The notes beneath the pieces were generated by a model. The model was not told the origin of the DNA and made no database searches. It saw only the letters and a program-made list of their open reading frames with translations. The position numbers and the translations under genes were made by a program. Below are positions 24,532 through 37,017 of a stretch of DNA of 64,000 bases, one piece after another (position 1 is the first letter of the stretch; each line of letters begins with the position of its first letter). The stretch lies in contig CM074697.1 in the NCBI GenBank assembly GCA_037367355.1, positions 2,046,001-2,110,000 on the forward strand. Reading direction: 5' to 3'. Source of the stretch: Neoscytalidium dimidiatum (Eukaryota > Ascomycota > Dothideomycetes > Botryosphaeriales > Botryosphaeriaceae).

Positions 24532-26672
24532 TTACCATCCACCGCCAATGCTGCTCGCTAAGCCTGCCACCCTCTCGACATCGCTCACCTTCTTCGCCTT
24601 GCCGACGTCGCTCTCCACCTTCCTGTAGCTCGTCCTCGTCAGCGCGTCCACCTCCACGCCCGTAAGCGCGCTCCAGTGCTCCAAGAACGCGTGGATGCGG
24701 GATGGCGATATGCCGTTCACCATGTCTTCCGTGTCAGCCCCGTTCGTTCTACCGTTGCCGTGGCCGTTGCTGTTGCCGTTCCTGTTGGTAGTAAAGGGAG
24801 GCTCCGAATCGACATCCATCGCATCATCGCCACCCTTTTCCCCGAACTCGTCACGATCAACTTCCATCGTCTGCTCGCCATGACCCCCATCTTCGTCCTC
24901 ATCCTCATCCTCATCAGAAGACGAGGCAGAAAAATACGCCTCATCCACCCTCCTCAACCACTCCTTCTGCTCCTGCGGTCCTGGTTTCTTCCCCGGAGCC
25001 ACCAAATCTCCCCCCTCCCCATTCCCATTCCCATCCTCAACCCCCCACTCTGCCCTCACATCCGCCAAATCCCCCACCTTGACCTGTCCCCCGCCATTCG
25101 TGCAACCCCCCGGACAAGCCATAACCTCGACGTACGCGTACTCCGTCTCCGCCGCACCACCACCACGGCCATTAACCGCCTTCCCGCCCGGTCTCCTCGC
25201 CGCCGCGCCCGGCATCCTGCTCGCCCGCGCTGGCTTCAGCCGCCTGACCAGGTTCTGGATGTTGCGGAAGCCGTAGAAGCGCGCCGCCTTGACGAGCGTC
25301 ACGCCGCTCGCCGCGTCGCGCAGGACGAACTCGACGACGTCGGAGTTGCGGCCGCGCTCGACGAGCAGCTGCGTGGATCCGGGCGGGTAACGTGCCGCGA
25401 AGGTCTGCATGATGTGGTGGAGGTAGCCGCCGCTGGTGCCGACGGCGAAGGGGTCGGCGGCGGCCACGGCGTTTTTGTGATGCGCAGCATGCCGGCGCCG
25501 CGGAGGGAAGAGGAAGGCGTCGAGGGCTGGGTCGGGGAACTGTGGCCGTGGGAGGGGTGTGCGGGACAGCGAAGGGAAGTGGATGTTGCGGGTCTGGGCG
25601 AGCATGAGGAGCTCGCGGGCGGTGATGACGCAGTCGACGTCGCGGACAGGGTCGGACGATGAAGGGGAAGAGGAAGAAGGGAGCCAGGCGGAGGACGTCA
25701 GCTCGGAGCGGCTGGCCTCGAGCTTCTTATCGAAGCACGGCATGATCGCCAGATGCCAGACTTTCTCGGGCGGGACGCCGTATTTGCGGTAGAGAACGGA
25801 CTTGATCAACGTGCCGGTCAGGGCCTGGGTCGACTTCATGCGCGAGAGGTGCGGAAGCACGTAGGGATGCGTCTTCTCGGCGTAGCAGATCCAGCCGGGG
25901 CATGCGGACGTGAGGATGGGCTTCTTCGGCGTGGCGGACGCAGAGCCCTCTTCGCCGGGTGCTGGTGTTGAGGGATTCGACAGCGCGGATACGACCTCGT
26001 CGGCGGCTAGGACTAGAGAAGCTTCCCGTACGGTATTGGTGTCAATAACCCAGGTGAATCCACTGCCGTACGTGCCGCCGCTCCGCACACCCTGCGGCCC
26101 GCTGAGGAGTTGTTCAACCATATGGCCAGCCTCGCGCTCGCTGACGCTGCATGTCGCCGCAAGGCTGGCGCGCGCCTGAGGACTGACGCTGGCGACGAAT
26201 ATTTTGCCCTCGCCACCAGCCCCCGCCGTCCCGTTCAGCCTACCATTCAACCCGTTATGCGTGCCATTGGCAATCCCATTCGCGTGCCCCTTCGCCAACC
26301 ACGGGAGTGACAGTTCCGGATACGAGTCGAGGGTGTTTAGGACTTCGGCATGCGACTGGAGAGAAACAAGGACGGCCTCAGCGGAGGTGACGCAGCCGGA
26401 ACAGGCGAGGCAGTCGGTTAGCGAGATTTGGGCGGGTGGAGGGTTTGCAGCCGCGACTTTGTCCTCGGTCGTGACTTCGTAAGGATTCTGGGCAGTCGTA
26501 CTAGTCAGCAAACATGAATTCCTCTGAAAGAACCCCACGGGGTGGCGGGGCTGTTGCAATTGCTTACCGAGGCATCCTCGGACTGTGCTGGTATGGTCTC
26601 GATCGGTTTTATGCAGGCGACGCCAGGAGAAATGAAGTCGTTCAGGTCGTCGGCGGAGAGGATGGCGCTCAT
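24532..26672 (-). CDS. NAR1: Cytosolic Fe-S cluster assembly factor Nar1
   Basis: Two exons: 26568-26672 and 24532-26487. The 80-bp phase-0 intron has a GTAAGC donor and a CTGAC branch. The protein is 686 residues. Nar1 is the iron-only-hydrogenase-like CIA component that passes Fe-S clusters from the Nbp35/Cfd1 scaffold towards the CIA targeting complex in the cytosol. The N-terminal cluster ligands are visible: C20 (SPGVAC) and C61, C64, C67 (CLACSGC). The buried hydrogenase-like cluster motifs follow: [23 protein letters not shown] and [13 protein letters not shown]. It is longer than yeast Nar1 because of Gly/Ser/Asp-rich inserts, including an acidic [14 protein letters not shown] stretch near the C-terminus. 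The ATG at 26672 is chosen because it puts C20 at the family position. It is divergent to RPB12. Confidence 0.95.
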
Positions 26673-27237
26673 GTTGGGCAGGCCTGCCAAACGTGGGAGG
26701 GCGGCGAGAAAGGAAGAGACGGTGGAAACAGGAAAAGGAACCAGCGGCGCGCGCACGCCCTCTCAATACAAGGAGGATTTAGAAAGAAACAGAGGGGACA
26801 ACATGGAGCGAGGCTCAGAGGAGAAAGGACGCTTCCGCTGACAAACGCAAAAAAGAAAATATGTACGGAGGGTCGTAGTCTCAACCGTCACAGGTAATTC
26901 CGCGCGCCGGAGAAAGGTAGTATTCGACATAAGAGGCTATGTCATAGCGCAGCGATTGCGGTGGCGGACGGGCGCCGACACCGGCCTATCGATAAGCCCG
27001 CGTTTCTAAGCAGCGTTTCCGCGGGTCAAGTGACTCACCGCCTGCCCGGAGCGGCAAGGCGGCTCAGCAGCGCCGGCGGCCGCGACTTATTCTTCTTTGA
27101 CCATCACTACCACCTCGAACTTTTTGCCCCGCAAAACCACAACCCGCCTTCCCACGCAATACCTCTCTCTACTCTCTGCCGCTCGCGCCTTCCAGAGACC
27201 TCTCGCATACCGATTAAGCACAAGAACACTCGCAACC
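26673..27237. promoter_or_regulatory. Divergent promoter between NAR1 and RPB12
   Basis: A 565-bp spacer between the two start codons holds both promoters and leaders. A CT-rich leader precedes the RPB12 ATG (27100-27237). No other gene is seen. Confidence 0.6.
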
Positions 27238-27534
27238 ATGTCGCAAGCCTACCAGCCCCCGCCCAGCGGCTCCGGCGCCGGCAACCAGAGCTCCGGCGGC
27301 GCCGTCGCCTTTGAGGACACCACCAAGCCTGTCGCCTACCTGTGCGGCGACTGCGATGCCAAGGTCGTCCTGCGTCGCGGCGACCAGATCATGTGCCGCG
27401 AGTGCGGTCACCGCGTGCTGTACAAGGAGCGGACGAACAGGTACGCCTTGAGATGAGACGGGGAGAAGAGAGGACGGGAGAGTAATAGACGCTAACGCGA
27501 GATGCGCAGGATGGTCCAGTTCGAAGCGCGCTGA
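27238..27534 (+). CDS. RPB12: RNA polymerases I/II/III subunit RPABC4 (Rpb12)
   Basis: Two exons: 27238-27440 and 27510-27534. The 69-bp intron (GTACGC..GCGCAG) splits the Arg codon before the final MVQFEAR. The product is 75 residues, close to yeast Rpb12 (70). It is the small zinc-binding subunit shared by all three nuclear RNA polymerases. The Zn ribbon is visible as YLCGDCDA and MCRECGHRVLYK (two CxxC pairs), followed by the invariant ERTNRMVQFEAR end. The N-terminal 30 residues are Gly/Ser/Pro-rich and unconserved. Without splicing the frame would end at LR and lose the conserved tail, which supports the intron. Confidence 0.96.
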
Positions 27535-28999
27535 TGTCTCTTGGCTATCTTTCCATCTCAAAAGACACTCAAACCTGCCCGGGCGCCATGCGAATGCAAG
27601 GTATCGGGAATGGACTGGTAGTGAGTCGAAGCCCGGTCGTCATATGCTCCGTCTGGATGGGAGGAGAACGATGTAGACTTGCTATGTGAGGAAACGCGCG
27701 ACATATATGGGGCAGCGCTTCGCCACATTTCCATCAAATCGGACTGCCGTACATGGCGCATTCTTGGACAGATCAACTCAGCCACTGAGACGTCAGCAAG
27801 CATTTAGCGAGTTTCGCACGAAAAAGGCGTTTGGATCGAGGATGGGCATCGTTATTTCTGGCTCAGTTTGGCTTGTTTCTTTTTTCGTACATTTAAGTTC
27901 TTCAGCATATGCTGAGCAACTGTTAGAAGCTCAGGGCATCTGGATAAACACGCTTTACTCCCAATGTTGATCGTACCGTGTGGCTTGTTCGTTTGCTCTT
28001 CCTCGTTAAGCCACTGGAGCCTTAATATCGCCTGCTCAAACAAATTAAGCAAAGGGTCTTCAATATCAGAGATTGCCTATATGCATAAGGCGTATGCTAG
28101 CCATTGCAGGCAAGAGGTCGAGCGAATAACAGAAGATACCGAATATATTATCTCCTTACACTATGGGTCTGAGAGAGAACAAAAAATGCAACCCGCAAAT
28201 CTTAAACACATAACATATATGTGTATATGCCTACCTGCCTGCATGCATGCACATAGCCCCATAAAAAAAAAAATAGTCTCCACCCTGACCTCAAACTCCA
28301 TTTCAAGCTCGTCTCATGCACTCTCAAAACGTAAAAACAAAATAGATTCGCTCACTCATTTCGTTCACATCTTCCCTTCGTTTCACTCAAGGTTCCAATT
28401 AGAGAAGAAAAGAAAAGACGCACACACACACACACACCAACATGCTCAGACGCGATAAAAGATCCGACGATGGAGGCGATAACGACAACAATAACAATAC
28501 CCGTAATGCGTGTTGCGTGTGAGCGATGCATGATGTTGCACGATAAGAGAGAAACAACTAATAAAAAAGTCCCCTTACTCAGTAAGAAGCAAACGCTGCT
28601 CTTCTTTTCTTCGTTTCTTTTTCCCCAATCTTGTCTCGCCACAATGCTTTGCTCACACGTCGCCGACCAGAAGGACTGACCGACCAGTCGGCACCGATCG
28701 ACTTGATCCACTGGACGACGTAGATATAACAACATAACTGGCTTGAGAGGAAAATGTTTAGTTTCTTGAAAGAGAAGAGGGAAATCAAAGGAGGAAGAGA
28801 GAACAAGCTGAAAAAGTTTCAAATGTAGTAGTAGCAATCGCCGCAACCCCATCCCGTGCGTTGTGTGAATAATGAAAATAAAGGAAAAAAAAAAGAATCC
28901 GTAATACATGCAGCCCATGCTGTGCTTGCATATCGCTCTCCCTTGATATCCCTTTTCTCTTCTTTTGTCGTTCCTCTTTTAATTTTCCTCCCTGCTCAT
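27535..28999. other. Intergenic, convergent 3' ends of RPB12 and COT1
   Basis: No gene recognised. The sequence is AT-rich near 28.0-28.9 kb, with A and CA runs (28263, 28421), and probably carries both 3'UTRs. Small open frames show no family features. Confidence 0.5.
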
Positions 29000-31188
29000 T
29001 TACGAACCGCGGAAAGCATCGAAGCGCTTGTAAGTGTAACCGATGAATGGCAAGCTCATCTCGGCCGCCATGTCTTCCGTCTGGTGCGCCGTCTGGGCCC
29101 GCAGCGCAGCCGAGTTGTCGTGCTGATCGATCTCATCGATCGGGAAGTATTGAGTGTCGACGTTGGATTGAAGCTTCGGCTCGAACGGCGCTCTGATCTT
29201 GCGGAGACCATCCCACTGCACGCCCCGGAAGAAGGGGTGCTGCTTGATTTCGTGAGCTCCACCAATACGACCCAGACGGTCCTCGGCATTGCAGATGAGA
29301 CTGGATTAAGTTGGATCAGTATGTTGAGCTGTCACAGAATTGTGGGGCCAGATGCCATGGGTTTTGGGGGGTGGCAAAAAAAAAAAAAGTAAGGAGCATT
29401 GAGAATAATCGTCACTCACCTCCTGATGAAGTCCTCAGCCTCGGCACCGAGCTGCTGGTCCGGAGGGAAATGAAGATTGCGTGGCCAGTCGACGATCTTG
29501 CGGTACGTGTCGTGAGGTTCCTCAGCGCAGAACGGCGGCCAGCCAATAAGGCACTCGAACATGATGGTACCAACCGACCACCAATCGCAGCCGTAGTCGT
29601 AACCTTTTCCGCTGAAGATTTCGGGGGCGATGTAGTCGGGAGTACCGACCGTAGAGTAGGCCAACTGACGGCGGGACTTGCGCCAGCTGTTGATCTGTGT
29701 ACGGTTGCTGACCGTGAGCTGAATCTGATCGATGGCGACTGAGTTACGGTTATCCCGATTCGAGGACTTTGACGTGTTGCCAGACAAAAGCTTCTGATAA
29801 TAGGACGCCTCGTGCTCCTTGTGGAAACCGGTGGAAAGACCGAAGTCAGTGAGCTTGATATGTCCGCCGCGGTCGAGAAGAATGTTGTCGGGTTTGATGT
29901 CACTGAAATCAGTCAGTATTTGCACGTTCGAGACCATCGAAAGCCGGGACAGAAATGGCTTACCGGTGTATGAACCCGAGCTTGTGCACAGCCTCAATGG
30001 CCAGAGTAAGCTCAGCCATGTAGAAACGAGTGATGTCCTCAGTGAAGATTTCGTACTTGATGAGCATGGTCATCAAGTCACCACCGGGAAGGAATTCCAT
30101 GAGCATGTACAGGAAAGTGTTGTCCTGGAAAGTGGTGTGCAGCTTGACAACCCAAGGGCTATCCGATTCGGCGAGGATGTCACGCTCGGAGCGGACGTGT
30201 GCAAGCTGGTCCTTTTTGAACTACGGGTCGTCAAAATCTCGCATTTCCGAATGGTGAGCTCGGGACACTTACCATCTCCGCTTTGATCAGAGACTTCAAG
30301 GCATAGACCTTGCCATCGTTCTTCCTCTGCACCAACTTGACCTCACCGAACGCACCCTTACCGATAATCTTGACCGTGACGAAGTTCTCGGGCCTCTCCC
30401 GCGTCCTCAGGAAACGCAAGAACCTCATCTCCGCCTGCTGGACATCCTGAATCTTCGCCTGCTTCTTCGCGTCGGAGATGTTGGGGTTCGAGAGGATCTG
30501 CTCGAGCTCCAGAGCTCTGTGGCGTTGCCTGCGTGTCAACCATCAATGACTCCCTAAAAAGGGGAGTTTGGTAGAAAACATACCTGGCGTTCCTGTCACG
30601 GGCGCGCTGCACACTCTGGCGGAAGAAGTCGCTGACCAGACCAGTGGACAGACGGGCGCGCTTGACGATGTTGTCGGTGTACTTGTCTGGGTTCTTTGGC
30701 GGGGGCTCGTCGTCGTTGAGCGAGGGCTGGTGCTGGCCGGGCATGTGGGCGCTCAGGTAGTTGCCGTACTGCTGCTGCTGGCCCGACGAGCCAGCGGTGC
30801 GCGGGCGCTGGGCATTGGGCGAGGGCTGGCGACCATAGGGGCTGCCGGAGCGCGGCGTGCCCAAGTTCTGGTTGGAGAATTGGTGGACAAGGCCATTGGT
30901 GCCGTCGTTGTAGCCCTGGGGCCCACGGTAGGCGGCCTGCGGGGGCTGCATGCCCTGATACTGCGGCGTGTAGCCTTGAGCGTTCATGAAGTAGCCGGCA
31001 CCTCCGTAGGCGTTGTTCGCTTGCTGGGTGCCCCAGACCTCCTGCTGACCATTCTGGTTCGGGTAGACGGGCTGGGGGAAGGTGGAGGGCGTGGTGGGAT
31101 ATGCGCGGCCCTGCTCCGCGGCAAAGTTCCGGTCGTTATTGTTGAAACCAAAGTTCAGGTGCAGGCGGTTCGGCTGATTGTTCTGCAT
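29000..31188 (-). CDS. cot-1: COT1/Cbk1-type NDR-family protein kinase
   Basis: Five exons: 30584-31188, 30273-30528, 29964-30220, 29420-29902 and 29000-29300, giving 633 residues with continuous frame. It is the NDR kinase of the polarity/morphogenesis network (Neurospora COT-1, yeast Cbk1), working with Mob2 at growing tips and septa. Residues 1-185 are Gln/Asn/Pro-rich and disordered. The Mob-binding basic region (about 185-245) precedes the kinase domain. Visible residues are GKGAFG, K280, H372-R373-D374 and DFG 392-394. The long NDR insert lies between DFG and the [12 protein letters not shown] activation loop. The C-terminal hydrophobic motif FIGYTYKRF carries the regulatory Thr. Introns are 55, 52, 61 and 119 bp. 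The exon 4/5 junction encodes Arg-Ser before [10 protein letters not shown]. Confidence 0.96.
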
Positions 31189-33416
31189 GGTGGGCGCAGG
31201 GAGGCAGCGTTTCAGCTGCGGTGGCTATCCTGGACAAGCTTGGTGGTTGTAAGCTTTTGAGCGTGGCGAGGGGAGGGGGGCCAGCGCGGGCAGCAGCACC
31301 CCTACCTGTGTGAAGAAGCACGCGTGAGGGCGGCAATCGCGCCGCGAGTGAGGAGCTGTAGGAATTCGCTCCGGCCTCGGTTGAGCGCAGCGGTGAAGCA
31401 GGATGGCGAGGATGGGTGGTCGGGCGGGAGAAAGTGTGTGCTTGGAGGAGCAGCGCAAACGAAGAGCTGCTGGGAGGGAGGTCGCGGCGAGCACGGGGGA
31501 GAGACGGAGGTGGGAGGCGGTCGGCGGGCCACTGGCCGAAACGCACGCGACTGGCTGCGGGGGCGGTTTAGGGTTGGTGGCTCGAAAGCTACGCAGCGGC
31601 AGGCGGAGCGGACGCACAGCGATCTGGAGGAATTGCAATTGAGCCAGATGTCTGTGTCTCTGGCTGGCTTGCCGTGGGATTGGATTGGGGGGAGACTGCG
31701 GCGGCCACGAGTCGAGGGCGGTGCGGACTCGCGCTCACGCCTAATCGATAATACCGGGATACGCCGCCCCTTTGGGCCATAAACCGCAAGAGAGCTGCCT
31801 GGCCGGTTTCATGTTCTCCACGCCCAGGGAGAGCGCCGCACGCCCAATGAGCCCCCCCGGCCGCCAGCCGCCAGCACGTGCGAGCGAGCGAGCGGCCATG
31901 CAGCGGTTGTTGAGCAGAGCTGGATGGCCTCCAGCGCGCCTGCCGCCTGTCACTGCAGCGGTCAGTCCTCACTTCACTTCACTCCGCCCTGCCGCCGTCC
32001 GTGTCAACGTCGCCGCCCGACTCTGCTGCGCCGTCAGGCCGTCATCTGAGAGTTGCTGTTTCACCAGGCTTGCCGACGTTTCACGGTGCACGCAGGCCCA
32101 ACACAGCACCGCGCGCAGCCGTACCGCGCGGCGACGTCAACAACACTAAGGCAAGACAAGACAATACAGATACAAGACGCGGTCTGCAATCGGCGCACCG
32201 TCGCCACCTGCGTGCCTGCTGAGGACACATTGCCCGGCCAATGGGGCGGACAGAAAGCCCCTTTTGCTCGAGCGCCTGCAGGATGCCACCGCCTCCAAAC
32301 TTCGACCCCCCCCCCCAAAAAAAAAAACCAGCCGGTGTGAGGTGGCTGCTATCCGGTTTTCCTAATCCGGAAGGGATCTATACTACACCACCCCGGCCCT
32401 CGGTATCTTTTGCTTTGCAGGGGAGCCAGGGACTAACCCGACAGCACGTATCGATAAATTTGTCCAACCAATCGAGAGCATTTGCGTCCGCCTATAGGGA
32501 ACGCAGGCACGCAGGATATGGCCTGTGCGTGAGAGGCATTGGATGGTGAGCTATGCCATCATCCGTCAGCTCGTGCATGAGAAGAATGGCCAAGCAGACC
32601 CCTCCGTGGCTGGAGGAGGGGCAGCATCTGCAAGCCACCATGCGCCCGCTCGCCGTCTGTCACACCCTGTCATCGAACCAAACAGCATCCACGTTCAGCG
32701 AATCGCAGAATCAATTGACTTTGTGCTCGGCGAGGAGCCTTTCGTAGACATGGCCGTTACAGGCATCCAACCATCATTGGCAGCCAGACTACGCAATCCT
32801 CTAAACACTACGCTTACGACACGCTGCCAACGTGAAGAGTCTCGAACCCAACCACTAACCCCCAATTTCCCAGAATGTAGGTACCAAATGCTACCCATGA
32901 TGCCCAGCAACCATCCTAAAATGCCACCCAAAGTTTATCCCACCAAGCCGCCAATCTATATGTGTACAAGATGATGAAAAGACAAGAAGCAGGCTGTCGC
33001 GTCAAGTAGTGGCCATCTACTTGCGAACGCCGTGAGAGAATGGTATCAAGAGACGCACATATGGCCAGAAACCTTGAGCTCAAAGGCAAAGACACAGATG
33101 GGCGAAAGCGACGAAAAGAAAGCGAGCGAGGAATTAGGAAGAGTGTAAACATCCCGGACTCGGGCAAGAGGTGAAGGCGGAAAAAAAGAAAGTAAACAGA
33201 ACCTAGACGAAAAGCAACACCTGAAATGCACCGAATCCTTCCATCCCTTTTGTTTTTTGTGTGCTCTGGTGGGACAGACCTAGCCAAAAACGCCAATCAA
33301 TGCAATGAAGTAAGGGGAGCTGCGGTTAGCCGCCCTGTGGGGGAAATGCAAACAACGTTGCCTTCTCCCTTCTCCGAGAAAATATCAAAACATCGCGTAC
33401 AGCACGAAGCGAGGGC
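31189..33416. other. Intergenic between COT1 and the coiled-coil gene
   Basis: About 2.2 kb without a recognised gene. The part next to COT1 (31189-31800) is GC-rich and probably its promoter and leader. The part next to 33417 is the 3' side of the coiled-coil gene. A C10A10 tract lies near 32307-32327. Confidence 0.5.
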
Positions 33417-36400
33417 TTATTCTGACTGTTGGATCATGAGTTGCTTCACCAACTCGCGTTGGGCATTGATCTCAGCCTGCAGCCTCCTTGTCTCACGCAT
33501 AGCCTCGTCCCTGTGGTGCAACGCGTTAGTAACGATTCTAGCCAGGATTATTCAGCAGTGGATACTCACTTCTCGGACTGCAGTTCTGCGACCTCGATCT
33601 GCGCCATGTTCATGCGACTGACAACCTCCTCCATCTCCCTGTCCGCATCAGACAGCGCCTTCTCCAAATCGTGCACCTTGTGCTCGAGTTCCTCCGTCTT
33701 CGTCGCTTGATGGATGGAGATGCCTAGGCCGCTCGACGTGATGTCTAGCTTGGGACTTCTCTGTGCGAAGATAGGACTGAGAGGTTTAGGTAATGGACTG
33801 ACTGCAGGAGACAGCTTCGTCGGGTCTAGGAGGCCTCTGGCACTCTGCATCCGCTTCAGCTGGGCGACCTGGCTGTCCTTGAGCGCGCGCAGCTCATCTT
33901 CATGCGGGTTGAGCGCCACATCCGATTGGTTCTGTGCCTCCGTAACGCGCTCCTCGGCGATGCGCAACTTGCTCTGCATCTCGGTGATACGTTTCGCGGA
34001 GGCCCGCTGTTCGCTCTCACCACGCCCGATGGCTTCTGCGAGACGTTGTTTGAGAGCGTCATTCTGCTTGAGTTGAGCTTGGGTCTGCGCTGCGAGTTCG
34101 TCCATCCGCCGTGCCGCCTCAAAGAGCTGCGATGCAAGGGAATGTTCCTTGTCCAGATGTGCGACTTCAGACTCCTGTAAAGCACGGGCTTGCTGGCGAT
34201 ATGCTTCCGCTTCTCTGAGGGCATTATCCCGTTCTGCTTTGGCATCGGAGATACTTTGCTTGAGTAAATGCAGGACTCGTTCGGCCTCATTTGCATCTTC
34301 GCCATCCTCCATTCCCTTGACACGAGCCAAGGAGAGAGCGTGAAGGGTCTGAAGCTCTTTGTAGGCTCTCTCTAGTGTGATCGGCGCTTGTGAGTCGTCG
34401 CTGTAGACGCTTCCTGCCGACGGTCTCCTTTCCTGTGCAAACATATCCTTCTCATTCATGAGATCACGAAGAGAGCTGGTTTCCAGTTCGGCACGGGCAA
34501 GATCCATGCGCAAGCCACCCAGGTTCTTCTCGACCTGCCACTTCTGATCGAGAGCGTCGTCTGCACGACGACGCAGGAGGTTGATTTCAGCACGGAGGTT
34601 AGTGACCTCCTGGTGGAAAGCGGTTCTCCTCGGGGAAACGTTGAGAGCACGATCTCTCTCCATTTCAAGGAGCTTGATCTTCTTGGCGTGGTCCTTCTGT
34701 TGCTGTTCGTAGCGTGCGAGAAGTTGCTTGAGCGCGCGGTGGAGAGCATCACGTTGCTCTTCAACGTCCTTCATTTTCTCACCAAAGTCGCGAGGAGCTT
34801 CGCTCTTGTCCTTGACAGAATTGGAGCGAGAGAGGCCACCAAGAGTTCCACTGCGAGAACCGCGCTTAAGGAGTTGAACTGAATTACGAGCAAGGGAGTT
34901 CGAACGGGAAAGACCAATCTTCGGCGATGCAGAAGGCGTGCCTTCTTCTCCCTCTTCCGATATAGAGTTGAAACGATTAGCTTGCTGCGCAAGCTCCAAT
35001 TGCATACGACGGGCGTTGACCAAGGTCTGGTTCTCATTACGGAGAGATTGGACCTCTTGTTGAAGGCGAGAATTCTCCTCGCCAAGAGACTGAAGTTGCG
35101 ACGCTTGAAGTTGGGCAACTTCAGCAATGTTGGCTTCGTTTTGGACGGTGCTGAGTTCACGCTTCAACCGAGCTACCTCGTCTTGAAGTTTTTCAATCCG
35201 ATCCGCCTGGGCATCGTTGGTTTCGTTGCGAACATTATCGAGTTCGCTTTGAAGGCGAGCATTTTCCTGCTGCATATCCTTGAACTGGTCCAGGCGAGTG
35301 CGCAGATCCGGTAGGATTTCGTTCTGGAAGGAGTCGAGCTCCTGCTGCAGACGGGTGTTTTCGTATCTAAGCTTCTCCACTTCCCCAGCCCCATTCTCAA
35401 GACCGGTCAACCGAGCATTGAGCTGAGGAATGATTTCGTCGCGCAGGTTGTCTCTTTCACTCCGATCCTTGTCGTGAGCCTGGCGAAGCGCAGCCAGCAG
35501 CTCCTCCAGATTTTCCTTCGCTTGCTGTTCATCGGCGAGGCGGCGCTTGAGATCGTCCAGCTTGTCATTCCCCTGAAGCTGCTCCTCCAAAGCCTGGACT
35601 TGAGCTTCAAGGTCTGCGCGCCTCCGCAACTCGTCCTGAAGTCGTTGCGCGGTGTCCATCTTTGCCTGCGCCTTCTCCTGCTCTGCTTTCCGACGCAATT
35701 TCTCCAGAGTTTCGAGCTTGGCCTCACTATCGCCAATGGGAAACCTTGCAGAACTGGCACCAGAATCCGAGTAATAGTCACTGGTTCTCCGGTTGTCCGC
35801 CAGCCCCGCCGCGGGGTTCTCCATCTTGTAGTGTTCCAGCTCATCTTCGAGTTCCAGCTCACGCTTTATCGATCCCGCCAACTCTGAGCTGATCTCGCGA
35901 AGCTCGCGCTCGAGCTCCTCGACGTGGGCATTGACGCTAGGCGAGGAAGAATACAGAGGTGTGCCGGGTACGGTAAAGTACGACTGCTGCGCGTTGGCGG
36001 CGGGAATGTCGAGCGCAGCGGGAGCCTTCTTCGGCGGGTTCGGGGAGGCATTCGGCGAGTTCTCTGAGAAGTTTGTTGTAGGCGAGTCGTTGGCTACGTT
36101 TTGTGATCCAGACTTCCATCCAAAGAAGGAAGTGAACTTGTTGCCGGAAGCCATCTCCTGTCTGGTCTCGCGCTCGTCGTCTTCGTCGTCTGTGATCTGG
36201 TCATAGTCAAGAAAGTCGCCGGTGACGCCATCCTCTCCGTGGATCTGGAGTGTCAAGTTTGGGGTTCTTTGCGATTCATATGAGGACATGGTCGGGGTCC
36301 GTGATCGGCTGCGGGAACGGTTCGGGACTGTTTCAGGATCCCATTCAGAGGTTGAAACTTGTGCTGTGTGGTAGCTGCTGGCCGCGCGATCATAACCCGG

Positions 36401-37017
36401 CCGGGAGCTGTCTTCCACGGGCAGAGTGTCTCCGTACTGGGATGATGCTCGCCTAGCGTGCTCGTGGCCCTCTGCGATGTAGTCTTCAAGGGGATCGTCC
36501 GGCGCGCGGGCGTCAGAGAGGGTGCTAGAAGCGGGTCAGTCCGACAGATGCAGTTTGACGTGCCGCGCCGAAACGACGACGCATGCGGGTGGTGGAGCGC
36601 GCGCGCAATGACGTACTGGTCGAGAGAATTGGAGGTGAATTCCTCCCTGGTGGCGGTCAGGGGCGGCGTGAAGACAGCCTGCGAGCGCAGCGGGAAGGGC
36701 TGGTGGGTGTTGTCGGTAGAGAAGGCGCGCTGGGTGTGACCCTTCTCGACTGGTCTGGGCGGCGCTGTATAGCTCTGGGAGGAGAAGCGCGTAGCCACGG
36801 GGGAGTTAGCGGGCAGAGGCTTGCGGCGGACGGGAGGTGATGTAACGGTCGGGCTCGCAGGCGTCTGAGCGCGAAACGTCGCAGTCGAAGGTGGTGTGTT
36901 GATGCTGCCGACGAGCGAGGCGGTCCTAAGCTGGGGGGCTTCTATATCAGGCGACAAGGGCGTGTCAGAGTTGGAGCCCCGACGGCGGAGGGGTGGAGTC
37001 TGGATGTCGGTGTGCAT
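33417..37017 (-). CDS. Large coiled-coil protein (fungal 'M protein repeat'-type)
   Basis: Three exons: 36617-37017, 33570-36524 and 33417-33510, 1149 residues in all. Introns are 92 bp (GTACGT..CTAG) and 59 bp (GTGAGT..ACAG). Residues 1-330 are Ser/Pro/Thr-rich and disordered, with an FTSFFGWKSG motif. From about residue 340 to the end, heptad-like Leu/Glu/Gln/Arg repeats form a near-continuous coiled coil, interrupted by a Ser-rich hinge with SLARNSVQLLKRGSRSGTLGGLSRSNS. No enzymatic domain is visible. Similar long coiled-coil proteins in Pezizomycotina are annotated as M-protein-repeat proteins. A role in tethering, septal pore or microtubule organisation is possible but inferred. It is divergent to VPS37. 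Confidence 0.8.

Noticed and set aside
24676..25662. 328-codon plus-strand frame opposite NAR1
   Set aside because: Exact antisense of conserved NAR1 coding sequence; mirror frame in GC-rich DNA.
30529..30583. Alternative reading that continues the first COT1 exon through the intron
   Set aside because: Read-through gives [12 protein letters not shown] and loses the conserved Mob-binding and Gly-loop sequence; the 55-bp intron restores family alignment.
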